From NCBI GenBank assembly GCA_015665315.1, contig JADFAK010000029.1, forward strand, positions 1 through 64,000: a stretch of DNA of 64,000 nucleotides. Direction: 5' to 3'. This DNA is from Flavobacteriales bacterium. Its GTDB lineage: Bacteria > Bacteroidota > Bacteroidia > Flavobacteriales_D > Sanyastnellaceae. The notes under the pieces were generated by a model that saw nothing but the letters and a program-made list of their open reading frames with translations, did no database searches and was not told where the DNA came from. Shown here one piece after another: positions 27,311-36,013 of the stretch; position 1 is the first letter of the stretch; each line of letters opens with the position of its first letter. Both the position numbers and the translations under genes were made by a program.

Positions 27311-28199
27311 CATCCAACTTTCCTTTCATCCAATTCTTGGCCATTTCAAGAACCAATCCGTCGGATAGTCCTACTCTTGGCACGATCATTTCGTCGATTT
27401 GAGCATAGCCCATCAATCGGTTATAAATCTCCCCAGCAGGTAAGATGACGTCGGCTCGATCTGGTTTCAAAAGAAGTACCGACAAGCGTTCTTCCATGGT
27501 ATGTCCTTTGATATAATCATGTACCTCTTTGATCTCTTTTCTAGTGATTGTCTCCAGGTATTTTTTACCCGACTCCTTAAAAATTCGGATAATATTTCCA
27601 CCTGTTCCAATGGCTATTAAATGATCCTCACGTTTTACCAATTCTTGGATCCAATCCTTGGCACGTCCCCACTCTTTGTTTGACACACGGCCCTTGAGCA
27701 TGCGCACGGTTCCGATTGAAAATGATTGGGACTTTAGACGAACTCCCTTTTTTATCAGTGTAACTTCTGTGCTTCCTCCACCGACGTCGATGTACAGGTA
27801 ATTCCCCTTCAAGTTAATCCGCTGCCTTTTGAAGTTTGCAAAAATCAATTCAGCCTCTCGTTCTCCATCAATTACCTCTACTTGGATCTCTGCTTTATCT
27901 TGCAAGTACTGTATGATTTCCGGTCCGTTCTGAGCCTCTCGCATTGCACTTGTCGCGGTCGCTCGATAGTAGACTATTTCATGAAGATCCATCAAGTACC
28001 AAAACGCAAGCATGGCCTTGCCTAGCTGCACTTTTTTAGACTTGGATATTTTGCCCTTGGAAAACACGTCCTCTCCCAGGCGGATAGGAACACGGTTCAA
28101 AGATATTTTCCGAATTTGTAGTTTCCCTTCAACGATTATGGCCTCTTCTATGAGAAGGCGCACTGCATTTGACCCTATGTCGATTGCTCCAAATTTCAC
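27285..28199 (-). CDS. Ppx/GppA-family exopolyphosphatase
   Basis: 304 aa, ASKHA-fold phosphatase acting on polyphosphate or pppGpp. Motifs: AIDIGSNAVRLL (phosphate 1), YIDVGGGSTEVTL (phosphate 2) and AIGTGGNI. This is the short Bacteroidetes form lacking the C-terminal HD domain. The start codon is GTG. It follows the TetR gene by 15 bp and is likely in the same transcript. Confidence 0.9.
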   Translation of the reverse strand: MKFGAIDIGSNAVRLLIEEAIIVEGKLQIRKISLNRVPIRLGEDVFSKGKISKSKKVQLGKAMLAFWYLMDLHEIVYYRATATSAMREAQNGPEIIQYLQDKAEIQVEVIDGEREAELIFANFKRQRINLKGNYLYIDVGGGSTEVTLIKKGVRLKSQSFSIGTVRMLKGRVSNKEWGRAKDWIQELVKREDHLIAIGTGGNIIRIFKESGKKYLETITRKEIKEVHDYIKGHTMEERLSVLLLKPDRADVILPAGEIYNRLMGYAQIDEMIVPRVGLSDGLVLEMAKNWMKGKLDAKGTPRLR

Positions 28200-28214
28200 G
28201 TCGATATATTATTG

Positions 28215-28766
28215 TTAATATTTCAATGCAGTCCAGAAGAAATTGAAGGATGAGTACTTATGCATTTCATCCTGATACTTTTCCGGATACCTAGAATAGA
28301 AGCGCGTTGCACTGTCTAAAAGCGACTCGACAGAGAGTTGCAACAAGGCGGCATCGATCAAACGTAGCTTTCTACTGGACTGTCCTTCTTGAATCAGTGC
28401 CACGAGATTCGGATCTTTCAGCAATTCATCATCTGGCGAGGCAAATGCCGAGTTTTCAAATCGATGGATAAATGTCAACGCGGCCGAGTTGGAAAGCCCC
28501 CATGCTATTCTTCCCAAGAAAAGATCTTTTAATCTTTGTTTTACAGTCAGACTACCATCTGAAATAGTGGAATGTTCGGCTCTCAAGTCCACACAATGTT
28601 GGTAAACACATTGAATTAGATCTGCCTTAGAATCAAAATGGTGGAACAAGGTACCTGTGGCGACCCCGGCATGTTTCGCTACTTGACTCGTTGGTGTCCC
28701 TTGAAATCCATTGAGGACAAAGAGTTCCAAGGCCGACTCGATTAATCGTTTGCGTTTATCGCTCAT
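28215..28766 (-). CDS. TetR-family transcriptional regulator
   Basis: 183 aa with an N-terminal DNA-binding domain (LIESALELFVLNGFQGTPTSQ, VATGTLFHHFDSKADL) and a divergent ligand/dimer domain. A 16-bp inverted repeat lies 8 bp before its ATG, consistent with autorepression. It is upstream of ppx/gppA on the same strand, so it may also control that gene. The ligand is unknown. Confidence 0.9.
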   Translation of the reverse strand: MSDKRKRLIESALELFVLNGFQGTPTSQVAKHAGVATGTLFHHFDSKADLIQCVYQHCVDLRAEHSTISDGSLTVKQRLKDLFLGRIAWGLSNSAALTFIHRFENSAFASPDDELLKDPNLVALIQEGQSSRKLRLIDAALLQLSVESLLDSATRFYSRYPEKYQDEMHKYSSFNFFWTALKY

Positions 28767-28774
28767 GGAATATT

Positions 28775-28790
28775 GACTGACTATTCAGTC
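28775..28790 (-). promoter_or_regulatory. Candidate TetR operator
   Basis: GACTGActatTCAGTC: perfect 6-bp arms around a 4-bp centre, just upstream of the TetR ATG, a normal size and position for an autoregulatory operator. Confidence 0.6.
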
Positions 28791-28802
28791 TATAAATATG
28801 GT

Positions 28803-28833
28803 AAAAAAAAGGCACATCCAAAAATGCGCCTTT
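28803..28833 (-). terminator. Intrinsic terminator of valS
   Basis: On the minus strand AAAGGCGCAT/ATGTGCCTTT (10 bp, one G-U) followed by eight T residues, 16 bp after the valS stop. Confidence 0.9.
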
Positions 28834-28848
28834 CAATTTGATTCAATT

Positions 28849-31473
28849 CTACGAAAGCGAAGCGAGCTTCTCTTCAATAATTTTAATCGTCTCTTCAGCA
28901 TCGGCCATCTTCTTCCGTTCGGCTGCCACGACTTGCTCGGGGGCGCCGCTTACAAAGCGTTCGTTGGAAAGTTTTTTACTTACGCTTTGACAGAATCCTT
29001 TGGCATACTCAAGCTCTTTCTTGAGCTTTTCGATTTCACCTTCAACATCAACGTTGTCTCCAAAAGGCACAAAGTATTCATTCCCGGAAACGATGAAAGA
29101 AAACGAATTCTCGACTTGCTCTTCGCAGTAGGTAATCGACGCAACATTGCACAAATGCTGGATCACGCAATCAAATGACTTATCTGCACCGTGATTGATT
29201 TTAGCAAATAGCTCAATCTGAATCTTGTTCGGAATATTGTTGTTCTTCCGAACTTGGCGGACATTACTTACTACTTCAGCAGTTTTTTCAAAGGACTCCA
29301 ACAACGCTGAATTGGGCGCTGATGCTTTTGGCCATTGAGCCAGTACAATTGATTCTTCAGGAGAATTACGCTCTCTCAAGAGGTGCCAAATTTCTTCCGA
29401 GATAAAGGGCATAAACGGATGAATGACACGCAGGATCGTTTCGAAGCTTGACACAGCATGTTCGTAGGTTGTCCTATCAATCGAATCACCGTAAGTAGGC
29501 TTGATCATCTCAAGGTACCACGAGCAGAAGTCGTCCCAAATAAGCTTGTAAGACAACATGAGTGCCTCTGAAATTCTGAATTGATCGTAGGCTGTATTCA
29601 ATTCGGCCAAGACTTGTGCCGACTTATTATCGAACCACAAGCTTCCCATTTTTGCCGACTCGGTTGGCTCTTTGTCCTCAATCTCCCAACTATTGATCAA
29701 TCGGAACGCGTTCCAAATTTTATTGGAGAAATTACGCCCTTGTTCGCACAACTTCGGATCAAAAGGCAAATCGTTACCGGCTGGACTCGTGAGCAACATC
29801 CCCACTCGCACGCCATCGGCACCATATTGCTTCATCAATTCGATTGGGTCTGGAGAATTACCGAGTGATTTACTCATTTTCCGCCCTTGCGTATCTCGCA
29901 CGATTCCTGTGAAGTAGACATTTTTAAATGGCAATTCATCTCGATACTCATATCCAGCAATGATCATTCGTGCCACCCAAAAGAACATGATTTCGGGAGC
30001 AGTTACGAGGTCATTGGTTGGGTAATAATAATCTACCTCCTCCTTTTCATAGAAACCATCGAACACAGAAATCGGCCAGAGCCACGAAGAAAACCATGTA
30101 TCGAGTACGTCTTCATCTTGTTTCAAATCGGCCTCAGTCAAGGACTGATTTCCCGTTTTTTCCCGGGCTTTCACCAAGGCGTCTTGCAAGGACTTAGCGA
30201 CTACAAACTGACCTTCTTCCTCTCCGTAATAATAAGCAGGGATTCGATGCCCCCACCAGAGCTGACGGCTAATGCACCAATCCTTGATGTTTTCCATCCA
30301 GTGACGGTAGGTATTTTTGAACTTTGCAGGATGGAATTGGATGTTGTCGTTCATCACATTCTCCAAGGCTGGTTTGCTCAATTCCTTCATATCAACCCAC
30401 CACTGTTGAGATAGGCGCGGTTCTATCACAACATCGGTGCGCTCTGAGTATCCGACTTTGTTGAGGTATTCTTCAATCTTTACAAGACTTCCTTTTTCCT
30501 CTAGTTCTTTGACGATTTTCTTGCGGACAACAAATCGATCTTCACCTACATACATTTGGGCATCTGGCCCCAAGGTTCCATCGGCGTTCATAATGTTGAT
30601 CGTCTCGAGCTTGTGTTTTTGCCCAAGCATGAAGTCATTGGCATCGTGTGCAGGGGTTACTTTCAAACAACCCGTACCGAATTCCATTTCAACATAGTCG
30701 TCCAAGATGATTGGAATTTCACGTCCCAACAAAGGCACAATAGCCTTCTTTCCGTGCAGATGAGTGAAACGCTCATCTTTCGGGTGGATACAAATTGCCG
30801 TATCGCCCAGAATTGTCTCTGGACGCGTAGTTGCAATCGTTACAAACTCATTCGAACCGAGGATTTGGTACTTGACATAGTAGAGTTTAGAGTTCTCTTC
30901 TTTGTGAATCACCTCCTCGTCGCTCAATGCGGTTTTGGCCGATGGATCCCAATTGATCATTCGCTCTCCCCGGTAAATTTTTCCCTTTTCGAACAAGTCT
31001 ACAAAGGTGTCAATTACACTTTCGTAGTACTTATCATCCATTGTGAATCGGGTTCGGTCCCAATCACAACTTGCGCCTAATTTTTTAAGTTGCTCCAGAA
31101 TAATACCTCCATGCTTATCGGTCCACTCCCAAGCATGCTCCAAGAAAGCATCTCTACTTAGGTCCGATTTTTTAATTCCTTCAGCTCGCAATTTCTGCAC
31201 AACCTTGGCCTCTGTGGCAATAGACGCGTGGTCGGTACCTGGCACCCAACAAGCATTCTTACCCATCATGCGCGCACGGCGGACCAATACATCTTGAATC
31301 GTATTGTTCAACATATGCCCCATATGGAGGACTCCGGTCACATTGGGTGGTGGAATTACGATGGTGAAAGGTTCTCTTTCGTCAGGAACTGATTTAAAGA
31401 ATTCGTTCTTTAACCAGAATTCGTACCACTTGTCCTCGGTTACCGTCGGATCGTATTTTGCTGGAATATCCAT
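28849..31473 (-). CDS. valS: Valyl-tRNA synthetase
   Basis: Charges tRNA-Val. About 874 aa, class I synthetase with PPPNVTGVLHMGHM (HIGH region), the editing domain and GRKMSKSLGN (KMSKS). A C-terminal coiled-coil arm (EIEKLKKELEYAKGFCQSV...) is present as in bacterial ValRS. The ORF-track start is a TTG; ATG 31473 (MDIPAKYDPTVTEDKW) is used. It has a good promoter and a strong terminator and stands alone. Confidence 0.97.
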   Translation of the reverse strand: MDIPAKYDPTVTEDKWYEFWLKNEFFKSVPDEREPFTIVIPPPNVTGVLHMGHMLNNTIQDVLVRRARMMGKNACWVPGTDHASIATEAKVVQKLRAEGIKKSDLSRDAFLEHAWEWTDKHGGIILEQLKKLGASCDWDRTRFTMDDKYYESVIDTFVDLFEKGKIYRGERMINWDPSAKTALSDEEVIHKEENSKLYYVKYQILGSNEFVTIATTRPETILGDTAICIHPKDERFTHLHGKKAIVPLLGREIPIILDDYVEMEFGTGCLKVTPAHDANDFMLGQKHKLETINIMNADGTLGPDAQMYVGEDRFVVRKKIVKELEEKGSLVKIEEYLNKVGYSERTDVVIEPRLSQQWWVDMKELSKPALENVMNDNIQFHPAKFKNTYRHWMENIKDWCISRQLWWGHRIPAYYYGEEEGQFVVAKSLQDALVKAREKTGNQSLTEADLKQDEDVLDTWFSSWLWPISVFDGFYEKEEVDYYYPTNDLVTAPEIMFFWVARMIIAGYEYRDELPFKNVYFTGIVRDTQGRKMSKSLGNSPDPIELMKQYGADGVRVGMLLTSPAGNDLPFDPKLCEQGRNFSNKIWNAFRLINSWEIEDKEPTESAKMGSLWFDNKSAQVLAELNTAYDQFRISEALMLSYKLIWDDFCSWYLEMIKPTYGDSIDRTTYEHAVSSFETILRVIHPFMPFISEEIWHLLRERNSPEESIVLAQWPKASAPNSALLESFEKTAEVVSNVRQVRKNNNIPNKIQIELFAKINHGADKSFDCVIQHLCNVASITYCEEQVENSFSFIVSGNEYFVPFGDNVDVEGEIEKLKKELEYAKGFCQSVSKKLSNERFVSGAPEQVVAAERKKMADAEETIKIIEEKLASLS

Positions 31474-31502
31474 TGCTTTTTTATTCAATCTAGTGAAGCT
31501 CG

Positions 31503-31533
31503 CAAAATTACACAGATTGTTGGCGTGGGCAAT
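31503..31533 (-). promoter_or_regulatory. Bacteroidetes-type promoter of valS
   Basis: TAATTTTG (-7, exact TAnnTTTG) at 31510-31503 with ATTG as the -33 element after a 19-bp spacer, 29 bp before the ATG. Confidence 0.6.
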
Positions 31534-31688
31534 GATCTTATCCCGTGCATTTTGATTTAAGCTTTAGCACAAGGCAAATGAATTTAACATCTCGCAACAT
31601 GGTTTGGCATTCGTTAACATAACAATTTGCAGCGTTGGCCGTCTTACAGGTGTCTTTAAGATACTGAAGATCATCAAAACGCAAAACC

Positions 31689-32039
31689 ATGAATTCAAAA
31701 ACACTATTCTCCATCATTGCCGCATTCGTATTCTCAGTTCAGTTTACGTACGCGCAGCCACTTGAGTCCACTCCCAATATGGGCAAAGAAGAAATCAGAA
31801 AAACCATCGTGACCCACCTAAGTGGAATGAATGTCAAAGGTGCCGCACGGTTTACCGAGGACATTAAAATCTGCTTCAAGATTCAGTCGGACGGACTTGT
31901 GCAGCTGCACGAGGTTGTTTGTAGCAATCCGAAGTTGGCCAAAGAAATTAAAGAAGAGTTGAAAGACATGAAGGTTGAAACATCCGACTCAGATGAAGAT
32001 CAGTTCTACTGGATAACCGTGAAGTTCAAGGTTGTCTAG
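31689..32039 (+). CDS. Small secreted hypothetical protein
   Basis: 116 aa with a signal peptide (SIIAAFVFSVQFTYAQ). The mature part is about 90 residues with no recognised domain and a central CFKIQSDGLVQLHEVVC stretch. It is followed by a strong terminator, so it is likely monocistronic. Confidence 0.65.
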   Translation: MNSKTLFSIIAAFVFSVQFTYAQPLESTPNMGKEEIRKTIVTHLSGMNVKGAARFTEDIKICFKIQSDGLVQLHEVVCSNPKLAKEIKEELKDMKVETSDSDEDQFYWITVKFKVV

Positions 32040-32061
32040 CAGGTTTATATATAGGAAGCGG

Positions 32062-32093
32062 AAAGGGAGTATTCTAACGAATGCTCCCTTTTT
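32062..32093 (+). terminator. Intrinsic terminator
   Basis: A 13-bp stem AAAGGGAGTATTC/GAATGCTCCCTTT (one G-U) with TAAC loop and a T run, after the small secreted protein gene. Confidence 0.92.
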
Positions 32094-32210
32094 GTTTTCG
32101 GGAAGCTTAGATGGGTTAATGAAATGTTAAAGGAGTTATGAAGCTGTTAAATGCCGAACTTAGCGGAAAATGTGAGCGTAATTCGTAGGGCAAACAAAAA
32201 TTCAAAAATC

Positions 32211-32606
32211 ATGAACAAATTTCTACCAACCCTTTTTCTTGCCCTTATGAGCACCGTGATGATGTCGCAGCCAGTATTGGGCGAACCCAATTTAAGTGTG
32301 GAACAAGACACCTATGATTTCGGTCAAGTGGATCAATTTGAGCACACAGAATGTGTCATTGTGGTGACCAATACGGGCGACCAACCTTTGATCATTAGCA
32401 AATGTCAAAAATCGTGTGGTTGCACAATACCTCAATGTGACCCGACTCCTATTGAACCTGGACAGACCTCTGAGATTACCATTAAGTATGACTCAGGACG
32501 CGTTGGCCCATTTAACAAATCGATCACGGTTCACAGCAATGATCCTGATGAACCAAAGAAAGTACTGCGCATTAAGGGAGAGGTCTTGGCGCAAAAGAAA
32601 GACTAA
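32211..32606 (+). CDS. DUF1573 domain protein (1 of 3)
   Basis: 131 aa, exported (signal LFLALMSTVMMSQPVLG). One DUF1573/ASH-like immunoglobulin fold: YDFGQVDQFEH start, TNTGDQPLIISK, SCGCTIPQC and the terminal IKGEV strand. The family function is unknown; the domain is generally extracytoplasmic. Start set at ATG 32211, not the ORF-track start, to place the signal peptide at the N-terminus. First of three consecutive paralogues. Confidence 0.85.
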   Translation: MNKFLPTLFLALMSTVMMSQPVLGEPNLSVEQDTYDFGQVDQFEHTECVIVVTNTGDQPLIISKCQKSCGCTIPQCDPTPIEPGQTSEITIKYDSGRVGPFNKSITVHSNDPDEPKKVLRIKGEVLAQKKD

Positions 32607-32690
32607 TTGAAACTTTAAACACAAAAATGCGTGTAATACAGATCTTGTTAAGCATTTGTTAAAGCGCATTAACAATCATTCTACTGGTAT

Positions 32691-32698
32691 TATATTTG
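32691..32698 (+). promoter_or_regulatory. -7 box before second DUF1573 gene
   Basis: TATATTTG, exact to TAnnTTTG, 41 bp before the ATG, implying separate transcription of the second paralogue. No -33 box recognised. Confidence 0.4.
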
Positions 32699-32739
32699 CC
32701 TTAGAGTATTCCAAAATAGAAACGACAAAACAAAGTATT

Positions 32740-33195
32740 ATGAAAAAAGCAATCTTGTCAATCGCATTTGTATTCGGCGCAGCCGTAGCAATGCTAGCTC
32801 AGACAGAAGTAGTAACAGGCCCAGCAATCGCATTGGACAAAGAAGTACATGATTATGGTACTATTCAGCAAGGTGGTGACGGAGCGTGTGAGTTTATTGT
32901 ATCTAACACTGGTACTGAGCCGTTGATCATTGCTAAGTGCAAAGGATCTTGTGGTTGTACTGTACCTAAGTGCGACAAGAACCCAGTTCTTCCAGGTGAA
33001 ACTTCTGCAATTTCAGTGAAGTATGACACGAAGCGTGTTGGACCAATTAACAAGAGTGTAACAATCACTTCAAATGCTGTTAATGAGCCTACGAAAGTGA
33101 TTCGTATCAAAGGAAAAGTTGAAGGAGACCCAAGCGCTACTCCAGCTACTCCAGTTAAGGTTCCTTCGGAAGGAGCTCCTGTTAACAAGCAATAA
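32740..33195 (+). CDS. DUF1573 domain protein (2 of 3)
   Basis: 151 aa, exported (IAFVFGAAVAMLAQ). The DUF1573 fold is very like copy 1: DYGTIQQGG, SNTGTEPLIIAKC, SCGCTVPKC, VGPINKSVTI. It has a proline/alanine-rich tail (about the last 25 residues) absent from the others. Start set at ATG 32740 for the signal peptide. Copy 3 follows 7 bp later, so they are co-transcribed. Confidence 0.87.
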   Translation: MKKAILSIAFVFGAAVAMLAQTEVVTGPAIALDKEVHDYGTIQQGGDGACEFIVSNTGTEPLIIAKCKGSCGCTVPKCDKNPVLPGETSAISVKYDTKRVGPINKSVTITSNAVNEPTKVIRIKGKVEGDPSATPATPVKVPSEGAPVNKQ

Positions 33196-33202
33196 TATAC
33201 GT

Positions 33203-33592
33203 ATGAGCCTGAATGTCAAGTCTATTTTCATTCTGCTCTTCACTATAACATTGAACTCCGCAACTGTCTTTGGACAGTTTGCGGAGTTTTTATTTGAGGA
33301 AGAGGTACACAAGTTTGACAAGACACAAGAGGGCGAACAGCTTTCGCATACCTTCCGATTCACCAATACTGGTGATGCACCTTTGATCATATCGAAATAC
33401 AAGGTTGAATGCACGTGCACCGTTGCAACTTATTCCAAAGACCCCATTCTCCCGGGAGAGGAAGGCACCATTGAGGTCACTTTTGACACACATGAGAAGA
33501 TTGGTTGGCAATACCGGCAGATCGAATTGTACGCCAACACAAAAAAATCTCCCACTATCATCGAGCTACGCGTAAAAATCTTGAATGATTAG
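33203..33592 (+). CDS. DUF1573 domain protein (3 of 3)
   Basis: 129 aa, exported (FILLFTITLNSATVFGQ). The most divergent copy: the SCGCT motif becomes VECTCTVATY and the NKS segment becomes WQYRQIELYAN. Start set at ATG 33203. It ends the array, with no T-run hairpin directly after it; an inverted repeat GTTGAAC/GTTCAAC (33595-33623) overlaps the region just past the stop. Confidence 0.85.
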   Translation: MSLNVKSIFILLFTITLNSATVFGQFAEFLFEEEVHKFDKTQEGEQLSHTFRFTNTGDAPLIISKYKVECTCTVATYSKDPILPGEEGTIEVTFDTHEKIGWQYRQIELYANTKKSPTIIELRVKILND

Positions 33593-33730
33593 CGGTTGAA
33601 CCGAACTCAAAGCATAGTTCAACTGGCTTCGAATCCCTTAGTGCTCCTTATCGACTTCTTGACCGAGCGCAGTTGCCTAGCTACCATCTACAGTCCTCTT
33701 TCCACTTAGTTCATCATTTGCCTTGTGCAT

Positions 33731-33762
33731 AAAAAAAAGCCCCACGAATCGCAGGGCTTTTT
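33731..33762 (-). terminator. Intrinsic terminator of the T9SS esterase-like gene
   Basis: Stem AAAAAGCCC/GGGCTTTTT with an 11-nt loop between convergent genes. The minus-strand T run is the longer one; it may also stop DUF1573 transcripts from the plus strand. Confidence 0.85.
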
Positions 33763-33785
33763 CACTAATATGAACTAAACAGGGA

Positions 33786-35981
33786 TTACTCCTTGATCAA
33801 TTTCTGAGTCAATTGCTGATTTCCAGCAAAAACAGTTACAAAATAAACACCCGTCTCTAAGTTTTGCGTGTTGAGCTCAACTTGGGCAGACAATGGCGAT
33901 TGAATCACTTCTACTACTTCTCCGATGAGGTTGTGAACGATTACACGATCCATCAATCCTTTGGTAGTAATCTTTACGTTTCCAGTCGTTGGATTCGGAT
34001 AAAGATCAAAGTTAGCAGCTGTAAATTCTTCAACGCTCACTGTAAGCTGAGTGATGTGAATACAATACTCACCATCTGCTTGAACGCCTACTTCATCTAC
34101 ACCAACTCCGTTGAAACCATCAATCATGATGATGTAATCTTGTCCGTCAACAGTTGAAAAGTCCAAACCGGCAAAATAGTTATCGGTTACGGCATTATCA
34201 GAATCCTCGCTACAGCCATCGGCTACAGGAACGAGTGCACCACAGTCTCCTGTGAAAATCTGAATCTGCGTATCACCGAAGTCAATGTAGTCGGCTAATC
34301 CGCCGCCACAATCGCCTGTTTCGATGGTATAATCTTCACCATCACCGGTAAAGGTGTAGTACATTGTATTGTTCAAGACAGGATCAACATTGAAGCTAGG
34401 CTCACCAAAGCAATCATATCCAGAAGTAGGATCTGAAGCTGTTGATGTAGCTAGAGTGTTGTCATATACATCCGAAATCACTTCATTCGTAGAGTTGGTA
34501 TGGAATAAATCATCCACATCGATTGCTCCTGCACAGTCGTTATTTGCTGGAGGTGCACCTGCGCATGGATTTCCAGGAAGATCCATCACGCACATTACAC
34601 GTGGAAGAATATATCCTTGAATCGTATCCAGGTAAGCCATTCCTTTTTCGGCTGACATATCTGGGTTCGTTGCCAAAGAAGCTTGGTGAATGGTTACTCC
34701 AAGAGGCGTAACTATTTGCGAATTCGGAGAATTTGGATCCCACCATTCCCAAGGAGCTGCCTGATTGAATGTAAAATCCTCAAGAGGAAGTTCAATTGGG
34801 AACAATCCTTCAGGTGTCGCGCTTACAGTTATCTGAGTAGCATTGGATGCATCAAAGGTCTGTCCGTACAAAGAACGTGCGCGATCGGTATAAGGATCGC
34901 CATCAGGTAGACTAGCAAATACATCGTTAATACCGAGGTCGTTGCACTTTTGGATAAATTGATTGGCACCATTCACTGGCACAACGTCTTGTAGACTTCC
35001 AGGAACAATAACGATACCCTCGTCAAAAGGAGCAAAATCGTCACGAATGCAGTTAACACCTACCATTGGCACATCGCCAGGCCCAAGCCACGACTCATCG
35101 GCCATAGCTCCACCGGCGTTGATCACCATGCTTACATCGGCCGAAATACCATTGTCACGGTAAAGGTTCACTGAATTTGGGTAACCCCAACCTTCAACAA
35201 CACCAACCGCCAATGTGTCGACATAGCTTACGTCTGGCTCAAAAGGGTCTGGAATAAATTTGTCCAAGAAAAGCTCCGTTGCGGCGTCATCAAGCGTTGC
35301 ATAAGAAGTAGCGATATAGCCTCCAGAACCTTGTCCGAAAATAGCAATACGCGTTTCATCGATTTCCCATTGATTATCGGCCATGGCATCTGCTCTCATA
35401 TAGCGGACAGCCATTTTCGCATCATGGATAGCACGGTAAACGGCATTAAGGAGCGTTCCTCTTCTTTCTTGCACAGAAGGAAGATCAGGTCTCCAGCCCA
35501 GACGATAATCGGCACTAATGGCAACATACCCGCGCTTGGCCCAACCTCTACACAAGGCTACAGCAGAGCTATCGGTCCGTTCCCCTGTAGCAGACATATT
35601 TTGGGGCTGCGGAAGGAAGTTACCTGTGTGAAGGAAAAGAATAACAGGGCGTTCATCCACATCATCATCATCCATGTTTGGGTAATAGATATCCATTTCG
35701 ATATCTATGATTTTCACGTCGGTCGAACCATCAGCTGGATCGTAGTAGGCAGCCGGGAATTCGAGGCCATTGTCAACAATATTGCTCAAAGTTCCGATAT
35801 CGACAGCGGTATTTGGTCCGTCGAGAACTGAAGTTAGAAAATTAATATTGGTCGCGTAAACGACAGTTTCCATCTCTATCTGATCATCCGTAAAGACCTC
35901 CTCGAGATATCTCTGAGCGAAGGCTCCTTGGACCGACAAGACGGCAGTTAGCAGAAGAATAGTACGTAAAGTTTTGCTCAT
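33786..35981 (-). CDS. Secreted alpha/beta-hydrolase (carboxylesterase-like) with T9SS sorting domain
   Basis: 731 aa. Signal peptide (LLTAVLSVQGAFAQ), then an alpha/beta-hydrolase-like domain (about 95-390): VILFLHTGNF (oxyanion strand), GYVAISADYRLGW, and the nucleophile elbow IFGQGSGGYIA with serine in GxGSGG form. The middle (about 480-640) is a cysteine-containing beta domain seen in Bacteroidetes surface proteins. The C-terminus (FDLYPNPTTGNVKIT...GVYFVTVFAG...KLIKE) is a T9SS type A domain. It lies 32 bp downstream of the TonB receptor gene and is probably in its operon. Confidence 0.85.
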   Translation of the reverse strand: MSKTLRTILLLTAVLSVQGAFAQRYLEEVFTDDQIEMETVVYATNINFLTSVLDGPNTAVDIGTLSNIVDNGLEFPAAYYDPADGSTDVKIIDIEMDIYYPNMDDDDVDERPVILFLHTGNFLPQPQNMSATGERTDSSAVALCRGWAKRGYVAISADYRLGWRPDLPSVQERRGTLLNAVYRAIHDAKMAVRYMRADAMADNQWEIDETRIAIFGQGSGGYIATSYATLDDAATELFLDKFIPDPFEPDVSYVDTLAVGVVEGWGYPNSVNLYRDNGISADVSMVINAGGAMADESWLGPGDVPMVGVNCIRDDFAPFDEGIVIVPGSLQDVVPVNGANQFIQKCNDLGINDVFASLPDGDPYTDRARSLYGQTFDASNATQITVSATPEGLFPIELPLEDFTFNQAAPWEWWDPNSPNSQIVTPLGVTIHQASLATNPDMSAEKGMAYLDTIQGYILPRVMCVMDLPGNPCAGAPPANNDCAGAIDVDDLFHTNSTNEVISDVYDNTLATSTASDPTSGYDCFGEPSFNVDPVLNNTMYYTFTGDGEDYTIETGDCGGGLADYIDFGDTQIQIFTGDCGALVPVADGCSEDSDNAVTDNYFAGLDFSTVDGQDYIIMIDGFNGVGVDEVGVQADGEYCIHITQLTVSVEEFTAANFDLYPNPTTGNVKITTKGLMDRVIVHNLIGEVVEVIQSPLSAQVELNTQNLETGVYFVTVFAGNQQLTQKLIKE

Positions 35982-36013
35982 AATTTCATGTATTTAGTTA
36001 CTAATCTTGAGTA

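Noticed and set aside
29887-30414. 175-aa plus-strand ORF (and the overlapping 30556-31080 ORF)
   Set aside because: Lies entirely antisense to valS; no recognisable domain.
33595-33623. GTTGAAC/GTTCAAC inverted repeat after DUF1573 copy 3 as a terminator
   Set aside because: A 7-bp stem with no T run and a 15-nt loop; left as a note only.
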